From Treponema sp. (GTDB taxonomy: Bacteria; Spirochaetota; Spirochaetia; Treponematales; Treponemataceae), in contig JAILQA010000060.1 in assembly GCA_024699205.1 (NCBI GenBank), forward strand, positions 1 to 9,021: a stretch of DNA of 9,021 nt. Reading direction: 5' to 3'. The notes under the pieces were generated by a model. The model made no database searches. It worked only from the letters and a program-made list of their open reading frames with translations, and was not told the origin of the DNA. Each line of letters begins with the position of its first letter. The stretch's first letter is position 1. A program made the translations under genes and the position numbers. This document shows positions 1-7,161 of this stretch, piece by piece.

Positions 1-1
1 A

Positions 2-1126
2 TTATTTGTTTCTATATTTTTATTTTCTCAAGAACCAGCAAAAAAAACACTCACAGTAAAGATTGATCAGATTTGTTCTGAAAAATATCCGAATATGACG
101 GCTTATGTGTCGGTTCGAGGAAATAAGGGTGATATAGTAACAGGTCTTGCTCCAGGACTATTTATGACTAGAGTAGATAGCGAAGAGCTGAATGGAAAAC
201 AAAATGTTTATCCATTTTCAATGAAGACAGAACCGATTGACTATACTATCCTTATATCAAATAACGGCATTATGGAAGGTGAACCTTTGGATTTTCAAAA
301 AACAGCCGTTATACAGTTTGTTGACTATATGCAGAAAGGCGAGACATTGTCTCTGTATACAATTGGTGATGATGCCGTTCCTGTATTTGAGAATCTTCAG
401 AAAGAGGAAATAGATACTGCGGTCATAAACTCTATAGGAATATCTGAGGTTCAGCCTAGAATTTATGACTCACTGTTAAATGTTTTAAGGAAACTGGATA
501 CAAAAACTACCAGAAGAAAGGTTGTTATAATTATATCTGACGGACGAGATCAAGACAGCCGTTTTTCTAAGGACCAGCTTGATGCTGTATTAAATGAAAA
601 ATCTATTCCTATTTATTCAATTGGAATAAAAATAATCAGTTCTGCTGGATTAAGTGCGCTTAATCAGATTTCCGAACTTACATCAGGTACCTATATTTAC
701 AGTCAAAACCTAAAAAATATCCCTGATAATGTAAAGACAGTCAGGGATATTATAAATAAGTGTTATGTAATCAACTATAAAGTAAAAAATGTAAAGCCGG
801 ATAACAACTTTCATTTACTTGAAGTAACGGTTGCAGAACGTGATGCAGAAGGTCGTGGTCAGAGAACTTTTCTTGCCGTTAAACTTCCGGTTCCCCGATG
901 GTTACAGATTACAATTTTTGTACTCATCGTCCTGTTTATTATTTTCATAATTGTATTCCTAATTATCATAAAAATAAAAAAGCGTCGCGCAATGGGAATA
1001 ACAAAAAGGAAATGTCCTGTTTGTGGCAATAGAATGAAAGATTCTTGGGATTACTGTCCTTTCTGCAGATATTTACCGGATGTAAAGAAGAAAAAGCGTA
1101 AGTCTAAGAAAGGTGAAGAAGTGTAA
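2..1126 (+). CDS. VWA-like membrane protein with C-terminal zinc ribbon (5' end missing)
   Basis: The frame is open to the left edge, so the true start lies outside. The first ATG at 95 is not the start, because the codons before it read as the end of a signal peptide (LFVSIFLFSQEPAKK, bases 2-46) followed by a plausible mature protein. About 374 residues are visible. A von Willebrand A-like fold spans roughly bases 236-640: strand, then SNNGIM at 257-274 where a MIDAS DxSxS would be, then VVIIISDGRD ending near 550. A strongly hydrophobic helix lies at about 901-978, followed by a basic stretch. A zinc ribbon CxxC-x10-CxxC lies at 1013-1066, and the tail is lysine-rich. The predicted topology is VWA domain outside the inner membrane and zinc ribbon in the cytoplasm. 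The sheath gene starts two bases after the stop, so the pair is probably co-transcribed. A membrane anchor or sensor for the injection system is an inference. The motif-1 metal ligands of the VWA are lost. Confidence 0.8.
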   Translation, partial: LFVSIFLFSQEPAKKTLTVKIDQICSEKYPNMTAYVSVRGNKGDIVTGLAPGLFMTRVDSEELNGKQNVYPFSMKTEPIDYTILISNNGIMEGEPLDFQKTAVIQFVDYMQKGETLSLYTIGDDAVPVFENLQKEEIDTAVINSIGISEVQPRIYDSLLNVLRKLDTKTTRRKVVIIISDGRDQDSRFSKDQLDAVLNEKSIPIYSIGIKIISSAGLSALNQISELTSGTYIYSQNLKNIPDNVKTVRDIINKCYVINYKVKNVKPDNNFHLLEVTVAERDAEGRGQRTFLAVKLPVPRWLQITIFVLIVLFIIFIIVFLIIIKIKKRRAMGITKRKCPVCGNRMKDSWDYCPFCRYLPDVKKKKRKSKKGEEV

Positions 1127-1128
1127 AA

Positions 1129-2880
1129 ATGACGAAACTGACTGTGCCAGGAGTATATGTTTCAGAACAGAAATATGTGCTCAATCCATTACAAATAGAT
1201 ACTCGATGCCTTTGTGCCTTTGCAGGAATATCTGAAAGGGGACCTGTGGGACAGCCGTTATTAATAACAAGTTTTGATGAGTATCTTAAAACATTTGGTG
1301 GATTTGAAACAGAAGGTGTTTTGCCTTTATCAATTTATACATTCTTTAAATGTGGCGGAAAGGAGTGTGTGGTTACACGTATTGCACACAAAGAATCTTG
1401 TCATGAAGCGGAACTTGAGCTTGAATGTCAGAAGGGTAGTGTAAAATTAAAGGCTGTAACTCCGGGAACATGGGGCAATTATATCTGTGTAAAACTTTGG
1501 CATGAGTATGAGAAGCTGCAATCAAAGGTTGTAAATATTGGGACGGATTATGATTATGTAGAACTTGATTATGTTGATTGTATTTCAGAGGGAGATGTTA
1601 TTGATTTTAACTTATTGAATGGAAAAACAGTCTGCAGGCAGATATCAAAAATTGAGAATCATAAAATATATTTCACATATCCTTTACGGGCATTGAAGAA
1701 ACTCATTGAAAAGAAAGATGAAATACTTCTTCGAAAAGTATTTTTTTCAACAATAGTTTCCAATAAGGATAAAAAAAATGAGACATTTCTTCATCTTTCA
1801 ATGAATGAAAAGAGTGAAAGATATTTCGAAACATATATCAACAGCCGTTCACGAACTTTCAGAATCAGCAGGAATGATTCTGAAGGAATTATAAAGCCTG
1901 TTTATTCTAAATATGCTAAAGATGGCAATGATGGTGTTGCTGACCTGAATGCCGGAGATTTCATTGGATATTATAAAGGTATAAATGATTATTCCGGTAT
2001 TGGAACCTTTGAAAGCCGGGATGATATTTCTTTGATATCTGTTCCAGATTTAGGCTGGCTTCTTTCGCAGCCAGGAAAAACATCTGAGGAAAAGATAAAG
2101 CTATATGAAGCTGTTCAAAAAGCCATGATTATACAGGCTGAACGCTTCTCAAATCGCTTTGCAATCCTTGATATGCCTGACACATTTAATATTACCGAGA
2201 GTATGGAATACGCGGCAAGGATGCAGTCTAATTGTGCGGCAATATATTATCCATATTTAAATATTTTAGATCCTTTAGACCCATTAGGATATAAGACTTT
2301 GAGGATGCCTCCGTCTGGTGCTGTTTGTGGATGTGTCGTAATGACGGATAGTGAAAAAGGAGTTTTTTGTGCACCTGCAAATTGCATTATTCAGGGAGCT
2401 GTGGGGCTTTCTAAAAGGATAACGCAGAATGAACTTGCGGTTTTATATGAAAAAAATATTAATGTCCTTAAGTATTTCCCGGGTTCCGGTGTAAAAATAT
2501 GGGGAGCGAAGACCCTTTCTACGGAATATGATTGGCGTTATATAAATGTCAGAAGAACTTTCTCAAAAATTAGTGCTGCGATAAGGCAGGGGACACAGTG
2601 GGCAGTATTTGAGGTAAATGACAAAAATCTTCGGAAACGTCTTGTCCGGCAAGTTTCCGGTTTCCTGCTTGACTTGTGGATGAAGGGGTATCTGGCAGGA
2701 AGTACGGCGGAACAGGGGTTTTATGTTCGCTGCGATGAAGAATTAAATCCAATTGAAAATATAGATAATGGAATATTAACTTTCGAGGTTGGTGTTGCAA
2801 TTGTTAAGCCTGCTGAATTCTTTCAGGTGACGATTACGGCCGAAAAAGATGGGGCCAGTGTCTATATTCAAGAGGATTAG
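1129..2880 (+). CDS. Contractile injection system sheath protein
   Basis: This 583-residue protein is the contractile sheath, which wraps the inner tube and shortens to drive it through a target membrane. The N-terminus carries the sheath signature VPGVYVSE (residues 6-13). It is followed by the conserved block FAGISERGPVGQP (31-43) and the ITSFDEYLKTFGG segment (46-58). The C-terminal sheath domain is clear: TEYDWRYINVRR (465-476), then RQGTQWAVFEVND (486-498) and TFEVGVAIVKPAEFF (551-565). The middle, about 100-300, is less conserved and is probably the outward-facing inserted domain. It contains 15 cysteines, which seems high for a sheath. A single sheath gene is visible, whereas Afp/PVC clusters carry several. 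The start ATG follows the upstream stop by two bases, with AAGGTG at 1110-1115 as a distant ribosome site. The size fits phage-tail-like sheaths and not the split TssB/TssC sheath of type VI systems. Confidence 0.93.
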   Translation: MTKLTVPGVYVSEQKYVLNPLQIDTRCLCAFAGISERGPVGQPLLITSFDEYLKTFGGFETEGVLPLSIYTFFKCGGKECVVTRIAHKESCHEAELELECQKGSVKLKAVTPGTWGNYICVKLWHEYEKLQSKVVNIGTDYDYVELDYVDCISEGDVIDFNLLNGKTVCRQISKIENHKIYFTYPLRALKKLIEKKDEILLRKVFFSTIVSNKDKKNETFLHLSMNEKSERYFETYINSRSRTFRISRNDSEGIIKPVYSKYAKDGNDGVADLNAGDFIGYYKGINDYSGIGTFESRDDISLISVPDLGWLLSQPGKTSEEKIKLYEAVQKAMIIQAERFSNRFAILDMPDTFNITESMEYAARMQSNCAAIYYPYLNILDPLDPLGYKTLRMPPSGAVCGCVVMTDSEKGVFCAPANCIIQGAVGLSKRITQNELAVLYEKNINVLKYFPGSGVKIWGAKTLSTEYDWRYINVRRTFSKISAAIRQGTQWAVFEVNDKNLRKRLVRQVSGFLLDLWMKGYLAGSTAEQGFYVRCDEELNPIENIDNGILTFEVGVAIVKPAEFFQVTITAEKDGASVYIQED

Positions 2881-2894
2881 AAGGAGGAAGATAA

Positions 2895-3335
2895 ATGAGT
2901 GATGACGGAAAGATATCTGCATACTTATTCACGGTTGAAATTGATGGTATAGAGACAGCGCGATTTCAAAAGTGCGAAGGGCTGGAAGCAGAGACTTATG
3001 TATACGAAATAGAAGAAGGTGGCTTGAATACGAGCACTCATAAATTCTACGGACGTACGCGCTATCCAAATTTGATTCTCGAAAAAGGCATAACAGATAA
3101 TGAAGCTCTGTTCAACTGGTACAAAGAAACCGTACTTGAAGATAAAAAAATCGAACGAAAAAATGGTTCGATTATTCTGAAAGATACAGAAAACAATGAA
3201 CTAAAGCGCTGGAATTTTTTTAGAGCATTCCCTTGCCGGTGGATTGGTCCGAGGTTGGAGACAAACCTAGGCAGTGAATTTGCTGTAGAAAGAATTGAAA
3301 TAACACATGAAGGCCTGACAGTTGATGGCAACTGA
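2895..3335 (+). CDS. Inner tube protein (T4 gp19 / Afp1-Afp5 type)
   Basis: This 146-residue protein is of the small tail-tube family, whose hexamer rings stack to form the conduit inside the sheath. Recognisable blocks are FTVEIDGIETARFQKCEGLE (residues 12-31), an acidic EIEEGG loop (38-43), YPNLILEKGITDNEALFNWY (57-76) and WNFFRAFPCRWIGP (106-119). The C-terminal strand is SEFAVERIEITHEGL (127-141). The length matches the usual 140-150 residues of the family. The start is well supported by a strong AAGGAGG site at 2881-2887, seven bases before the ATG. It lies 14 bases after the sheath gene. Only one tube gene is seen, while many Afp-type clusters have two or more. The strong ribosome site fits a structural protein needed in many copies. 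Confidence 0.92.
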   Translation: MSDDGKISAYLFTVEIDGIETARFQKCEGLEAETYVYEIEEGGLNTSTHKFYGRTRYPNLILEKGITDNEALFNWYKETVLEDKKIERKNGSIILKDTENNELKRWNFFRAFPCRWIGPRLETNLGSEFAVERIEITHEGLTVDGN

Positions 3336-3353
3336 AAATAAAAGGAGTCAGAT

Positions 3354-3974
3354 ATGGCATTAGAAAAAGCTGTTATTACAAATGTTGATACGAATGAAGA
3401 AATCGAAGTTCTCTTTAATCCTAAAGAATATGTGATTGAAAAAAAGACTCCATGGTCTGAAATAAATGTATTTGGAATGGATTCGCCGCCGGTACAATTC
3501 ACTATGGGAGAACGAAAAAGACTTTCCATGGAACTTTTCTTCGATACATCTGAAGAAAAGACCGATGTCCGTGACTACACGACAAAAATAGAGACTCTAA
3601 TGCTTGTAAATGCACAAGAGCACAGACCTCCTATCTTACGTTTTAGCTGGGGAAGCCTGAGTTTTGATTGTGTGTTGGAAGATTTAGTTCAGCGTTTCAC
3701 ACTTTTTGCAAATGACGGCACTCCGCTTAGGGCAATTTGTAAGGTTGTATTTAAGGAATATGCGACAGCTGCAACACAGCTTTCAAATACACGGCGAGAA
3801 TCTGCAGACCATACAAAACGCATGGCTTTAAGAGAAGGGGAAACGTTATCATCAATAGCTGCAAGGGAGTATAACGACTGTTCAAAATGGCGGGCAATAG
3901 CTGATGCAAATAATATTGATGACCCGGAAAATATTGCTGCCGGTACATTGGTAGAACTTCCACCTTTGTACTGA
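3354..3974 (+). CDS. CIS tube-end/baseplate adaptor with C-terminal LysM domain (Afp7-like)
   Basis: This 206-residue protein has two parts. Residues 1-140 match the CIS tube-protein N-terminal domain: the hallmark VLFNPKEYVIEKKTPW (19-34), the ERKRLSMELFFDT segment (53-65), PPILRFSWGSLSFDCVLED (92-110) and RAICKVVFKEY (126-136). Residues 156-206 form a LysM module, starting MALREGETLSSIAAREY and ending GTLVELPPLY. In Afp-type systems and in phages such as T4 (gp53/gp54-like positions), LysM-bearing proteins of this kind join the tube to the spike/baseplate, so the LysM here probably has an assembly role and not cell-wall binding. The start is fixed by AGGAG at 3343-3347, six bases before the ATG. 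It sits between the tube and hub genes, which is the Afp7 position. Confidence 0.88.
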   Translation: MALEKAVITNVDTNEEIEVLFNPKEYVIEKKTPWSEINVFGMDSPPVQFTMGERKRLSMELFFDTSEEKTDVRDYTTKIETLMLVNAQEHRPPILRFSWGSLSFDCVLEDLVQRFTLFANDGTPLRAICKVVFKEYATAATQLSNTRRESADHTKRMALREGETLSSIAAREYNDCSKWRAIADANNIDDPENIAAGTLVELPPLY

Positions 3975-4002
3975 TAGAAATAGTTCAGATTGCAAAAGAT
4001 CC

Positions 4003-4010
4003 AGGAGGAG
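4003..4010 (+). promoter_or_regulatory. Ribosome binding site that fixes the hub-protein start
   Basis: AGGAGGAG lies just before ATG 4014, with five bases between AGGAGG and the start codon. It decides in favour of this ATG over the in-frame TTG at 3990, which has no comparable site in front of it. Confidence 0.85.
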
Positions 4011-4013
4011 AAA

Positions 4014-5063
4014 ATGGCAGATGAAAATAAAACATTAACACCAGTTTGGATTGTATATGTTGATGGGAAACGACTTGATACCAAACATGAGGGTGCTCTA
4101 AAAAAGATTGTTGTAAATGACAGGCTAAATGGAGTAGGAACTTTCTCTCTTCTGTTTGATGTTTCTGCAGAAAAATTGCTCGAGCTTGGAACTTTTGCAC
4201 TGGAAAGTCAGATTTCAATTCATCTAGGTTATAAAGATGATGTGGAGGAAGTATTTGACGGTGAAATAACCGCATTTGCAGGTTTATTTGAGGAATTTGG
4301 TCATGAAATGGTAGAAGTTCGTGGCTGTAATGCCCTGTATAAATTTAAGCACGGAAATCATCATGTTTCTTTCGAAAACAAAACCTGTAGTGATGCAATA
4401 AAGAATATCATAGAAAATTATTCCCTAACAGCTGAAGTCGATTCTTTTGGTGCAAGCCGTTTATTTCAAAGTGTTACGGGTAAAACCGATTATGATTTTA
4501 TTTTGTCGGCGGCAAAGCGTTATGGTAAGGATGTATATGCTTACGGGAATAAAGTATTTGTAAAAGATTCAATAGAGTTGAGAACGGATGAAGTTATTTT
4601 TGAATGGGGAAAGAGCCTGATTTCATTTTATCCTGTTAAAGATATTTCGGAATTATATTCAAGTTGTAATAGTGTGGGCTGGGATTCTTTAAAATGTGAG
4701 GGCTTTTCAGGAACTGCAAAACTTGGTGATATTCACAAAAAAGTCGGAGGTTCAAACGACTGGACTTCCTGTTCCAAAGGTGGAAATGGGATGTGGATTA
4801 ATAACATTATAGATGAATCTATATTGGATGAAGATGATGCCAAAAATATTGCAATCGGAAGCCTGCAGGATAATTCATATAAATTTATTACAGCGAGCGG
4901 GAAAGCAGAAGGTACATATAAATTACTTCCTGGTATGACTGTGAGTATTAAATATGTGGGGCAAGAATTCAGTGGGGAATATATAACAACATCTGTTACA
5001 CATGAATTTAGTAATATAAACGGTTATACAACAAGTTTTACTCTTAAAAGGAATATGTGCTGA
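4014..5063 (+). CDS. Hub protein of the spike, gpD/gp27-like (Afp8-like), without OB-fold or needle
   Basis: I chose ATG 4014 (349 residues) over an in-frame TTG at 3990, because AGGAGG at 4003-4008 lies five bases before this ATG. The protein reads as the phage late control D / gp27 hub fold. It opens with VWIVYVDGKRL (11-21) and continues with FDGEITAFAG (81-90). The domain continues with SVTGKTDYDFILSAAKRYGK (153-172). It closes with a classic hub end: LLPGMTVSIKYVG (304-316), then GEYITTSVTHEFS (321-333) and YTTSFTLKRNM (338-348). In Afp8 and VgrG, the hub is normally followed in the same chain by a gp5-like OB-fold and a spike. Here the chain stops at once, so the tip must come from another gene or be absent. 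The stop overlaps the next start by one base (TGATG at 5061-5065). The Afp8 role follows from homology and gene order. Confidence 0.86.
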   Translation: MADENKTLTPVWIVYVDGKRLDTKHEGALKKIVVNDRLNGVGTFSLLFDVSAEKLLELGTFALESQISIHLGYKDDVEEVFDGEITAFAGLFEEFGHEMVEVRGCNALYKFKHGNHHVSFENKTCSDAIKNIIENYSLTAEVDSFGASRLFQSVTGKTDYDFILSAAKRYGKDVYAYGNKVFVKDSIELRTDEVIFEWGKSLISFYPVKDISELYSSCNSVGWDSLKCEGFSGTAKLGDIHKKVGGSNDWTSCSKGGNGMWINNIIDESILDEDDAKNIAIGSLQDNSYKFITASGKAEGTYKLLPGMTVSIKYVGQEFSGEYITTSVTHEFSNINGYTTSFTLKRNMC

Positions 5064-5065
5064 TG
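5045..5065 (+). promoter_or_regulatory. Ribosome site and stop/start overlap between hub and radical SAM genes
   Basis: AAAAGGA at about 5046-5052 lies inside the end of the hub gene. It is ten bases before ATG 5063 and four before GTG 5057. The hub stop TGA (5061-5063) shares its last base with the ATG, giving TGATG, a usual sign of translational coupling. Both starts are in the same frame, so the choice changes only two residues. ATG is preferred because family members often begin MRI. Confidence 0.6.
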
Positions 5066-5605
5066 CGTATTAATACGATTTTGAAAGAGTCCATATCCAA
5101 TGGTCCTGGAAAAAGAGGTGTTGTATGGGTTCAGGGCTGCGACAAAGCCTGTAAGGGATGTTTTAATCAAGAAGCTCAGTCTTATTGCGGGGGATATGAA
5201 ATGTCTCCGGAAGAGATACTTAAAGAGTTTGACCTGAATAAAATTGACGGTCTGACTGTCAGCGGAGGAGAACCGTTTGATCAGGGGGAAGAGTTAAAAA
5301 AACTGCTTACCCTTGCAGAAGAAAAACATCTTAATACTTTGGTTTATTCAGGCTATGTCTATGAGCAGCTGGTTTCGAATAATTTTGAAGTTCTGAGACT
5401 TTGCAATTATATAATTGACGGTCCTTATATGAAAGATAGTCCTTCAAAATGTAGATGGGCTGGTTCCGGAAATCAGCGTTTCTTACAGTTAAAGGATGGA
5501 TATATAGAAAAAAATCTGACGGAAAGTGAAGACTATTCACAGACTGCAGAAATCTTTATAGAAGAAACTGGAAACATAACGATAACAGGATTTATAGAGG
5601 CATAA
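5063..5605 (+). CDS. Small radical SAM protein, NrdG/activase-like, in the CIS operon
   Basis: This 180-residue protein carries the radical SAM iron-sulfur motif CDKACKGC (CxxxCxxC, C26, C30 and C33), which binds a [4Fe-4S] cluster that cleaves S-adenosylmethionine. The SAM-contacting SGGEPF follows at 68-73. Family hallmarks of small NrdG-like activases are NGPGKRGVVWVQGC (13-26), then CFNQEAQ (33-39), IIDGPY (117-122) and GSGNQR (135-140). NrdG makes the glycyl radical on anaerobic ribonucleotide reductase, but no NrdD or other glycyl-radical enzyme is in this window. The substrate is therefore unknown, and nrdG would be an unsafe name. ATG 5063 overlaps the hub stop by one base. An in-frame GTG at 5057 would add two residues. 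The stop is one base before the AAA+ start. Translational coupling on both sides argues that it belongs to the injection-system operon. A role in maturing a particle component or cargo is speculation. Confidence 0.85.
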   Translation: MRINTILKESISNGPGKRGVVWVQGCDKACKGCFNQEAQSYCGGYEMSPEEILKEFDLNKIDGLTVSGGEPFDQGEELKKLLTLAEEKHLNTLVYSGYVYEQLVSNNFEVLRLCNYIIDGPYMKDSPSKCRWAGSGNQRFLQLKDGYIEKNLTESEDYSQTAEIFIEETGNITITGFIEA

Positions 5606-5606
5606 A

Positions 5607-7133
5607 ATGAAGAATAATTCAGGAATTACAATTGAAACTTTAATTAGGGCAAGATATCCGCTTATATATGTAGTATCATTTGAAGAGGGAAGGGTCGATG
5701 AAGAATTAAAAAGAATTACTACAAACAGGAAAAAGCAACTTTTTAAATGGAGTATTACAAATGGTCTTGAGACTCCGGACGGTTCTTTTCTTTCCGATTT
5801 TAAGGACCCTATAAAGGTTCTCGAATACATTTTACAGGCAGATGTAAATGGTATTTTTGTTATGAAAGATTACCATCCATATCTGAATGAACCAGTGGTT
5901 GTCCGAAAGCTCCGCGATGTAGCGCATTCCTTAAAAACATCTATGAAGAATGTAATTTTTGTTTCTCCGGTTCTAAAGGTGCCTGTAGAACTTGAAAAAG
6001 AGTTTTCAGTTATAGATTATAATCTTCCGGGAAAAGAAGAAATTGCTGAAATTGTAAAAAATATTTCTGAAAATATTGGTGATGTCAGCAAACTGGAAAT
6101 TTCTAAAAATCCGACCCTATTCCAGAAAGTTACTGAAGCAGCTCTTGGACTTACGGCAGAAGAAGCTGAAAACGTATTTGCAAAGTCTCTTGTTCAGACG
6201 GGTGATTTTGATTTGAAAATCATACTTTCAGAAAAAGAGCAGATAATTAGGAAATCCGGGGTACTTGAATATTGCCATGTAAACGAAAATATGAAGGGTG
6301 TCGGCGGTCTTGATGAACTTAAAAAGTGGCTTAACAAACGCGGCAAGGCATTTACTCCGGAAGCACGTGATTTTGGTTTGCCGGAGCCGCGCGGAATCCT
6401 TTTGCTTGGTATTCCTGGTTGTGGTAAATCGCTTACTGCAAAAGCCATCAGCAGCATGTGGCAGCTTCCGCTTCTTAAGCTTGACGTAGGTAAAGTTTTC
6501 TCAAGCCTTGTAGGTAGTTCAGAAGAAAATGTTCGCCGGGCAATTCAGACTGCAGAAAGCATAGCGCCTTCAATTCTCTGGCTGGACGAAATGGAAAAAG
6601 GCTTCAGCGGTCTTGGTTCTAGCGGTCAGACAGACGGCGGTACTACAGCTCGTGTGTTTGGAACCTTCCTTACCTGGTTACAGGAAAAAAAGACTCCTGT
6701 TTTTGTAGTTGCAACCTGTAACAATGTAAGCCAGCTTCCGCCAGAACTCTTGCGTAAAGGTCGATTTGATGAGATTTTCTTTGTAGACCTTCCTTCTAGA
6801 GAAGAGCGAAAGGAAATATTTAAGATTCATCTGGAAAAACGTCACAGGAAAACAGAAGACTTTGATTTGGAAAAGTTATCTGATGCTGCCATTGGGTTCA
6901 GCGGTTCAGAAATTGAAGAAATCATCGTAAGTGCTTTGTATGATGCTTTTGATAATAACGAAGATATTAATCAGACATACATAGAAAACACGATTAATTC
7001 CATGATTCCTCTTTCACAGACAATGGAAGAGCAGATTAAGGGTACAAGGGAATGGGCAAAAATCAGAGCCAAAAAAGCCAGCAGCATAGAATGGGAAACA
7101 GAAAGTGCTGCCGTGCGAAAACTTGAAATGTAA
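5607..7133 (+). CDS. AAA+ ATPase, Ycf46-like, with N-terminal regulatory/substrate domain
   Basis: This 508-residue protein has an N-terminal domain of about 220 residues that opens with [20 protein letters not shown] (11-30). That opening resembles the Ycf46 family of cyanobacteria and plastids. A single AAA module follows: Walker A GIPGCGKS (268-275), Walker B ILWLDE (323-328), sensor 1 asparagine in ATCNN (369-373), and the second region of homology [10 protein letters not shown] (380-389), whose arginines R383 and R386 include the likely arginine finger. A sensor-2-like GFSGSEIE lies at 430-437. The catalytic set is complete, so ATP hydrolysis as a hexamer is expected. Contractile systems of the Afp type encode an AAA+ protein (Afp15) near the end of the cluster, with a probable role in assembly or cargo loading, and this gene may fill that place. 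AGAGG at 5596-5600 lies six bases before ATG 5607, inside the end of the radical SAM gene. The nucleotide composition of the AAA module is more GC-rich than that of the N-terminal half. Confidence 0.87.
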   Translation: MKNNSGITIETLIRARYPLIYVVSFEEGRVDEELKRITTNRKKQLFKWSITNGLETPDGSFLSDFKDPIKVLEYILQADVNGIFVMKDYHPYLNEPVVVRKLRDVAHSLKTSMKNVIFVSPVLKVPVELEKEFSVIDYNLPGKEEIAEIVKNISENIGDVSKLEISKNPTLFQKVTEAALGLTAEEAENVFAKSLVQTGDFDLKIILSEKEQIIRKSGVLEYCHVNENMKGVGGLDELKKWLNKRGKAFTPEARDFGLPEPRGILLLGIPGCGKSLTAKAISSMWQLPLLKLDVGKVFSSLVGSSEENVRRAIQTAESIAPSILWLDEMEKGFSGLGSSGQTDGGTTARVFGTFLTWLQEKKTPVFVVATCNNVSQLPPELLRKGRFDEIFFVDLPSREERKEIFKIHLEKRHRKTEDFDLEKLSDAAIGFSGSEIEEIIVSALYDAFDNNEDINQTYIENTINSMIPLSQTMEEQIKGTREWAKIRAKKASSIEWETESAAVRKLEM

Positions 7134-7148
7134 AAATATGAAGTTAAT

Positions 7149-7154
7149 TGGAGG
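7149..7154 (+). promoter_or_regulatory. Ribosome binding site that fixes the lipoprotein start
   Basis: TGGAGG lies seven bases before ATG 7162. It excludes the in-frame ATG at 7138, which has only TGTAAAA in front of it and would add eight residues before a normal lipoprotein signal peptide. Confidence 0.8.
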
Positions 7155-7161
7155 TCTTTTT

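Noticed and set aside
95..97. ATG as the start of the VWA-like gene
   Set aside because: The frame is open to the left edge and the preceding codons encode a signal-peptide end followed by a plausible mature N-terminus. No ribosome site precedes this ATG.
3062..3529. Long minus-strand reading frame across the tube and LysM adaptor genes
   Set aside because: It lies opposite two well-supported genes, crosses their junction, has no ribosome site that I could see, and its translation is serine- and phenylalanine-rich without recognisable motifs. Other minus-strand frames (for example 3689-4084, 5537-5830, 6194-6457) were rejected for the same reasons.
1129..5063. Type VI secretion system
   Set aside because: The sheath is a single chain of phage-tail type and not a TssB/TssC pair, and the tube and LysM adaptor match Afp-type proteins. 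No TssJ/L/M-type membrane complex is seen.
5063..5605. Naming the radical SAM gene nrdG
   Set aside because: The motifs fit the small activase family, but no nrdD is present and the gene is coupled to CIS genes. The specific substrate cannot be claimed.
6298..6489. Plus-strand frame inside the AAA+ gene
   Set aside because: It overlaps the Walker A region of a clear gene in another frame and its product has no features of its own.
1129..7133. Prophage tail module or tailocin
   Set aside because: The set contains a CIS-type LysM adaptor and an AAA+ ATPase and lacks tail chaperones, tape measure, capsid, lysis and integrase genes within view. It cannot be fully excluded without the flanks.
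7134..7161. Terminator or promoter between the AAA+ and lipoprotein genes
   Set aside because: The 28-base gap has no inverted repeat followed by a T-run, and no convincing -35/-10 pair. Only the ribosome site is clear.
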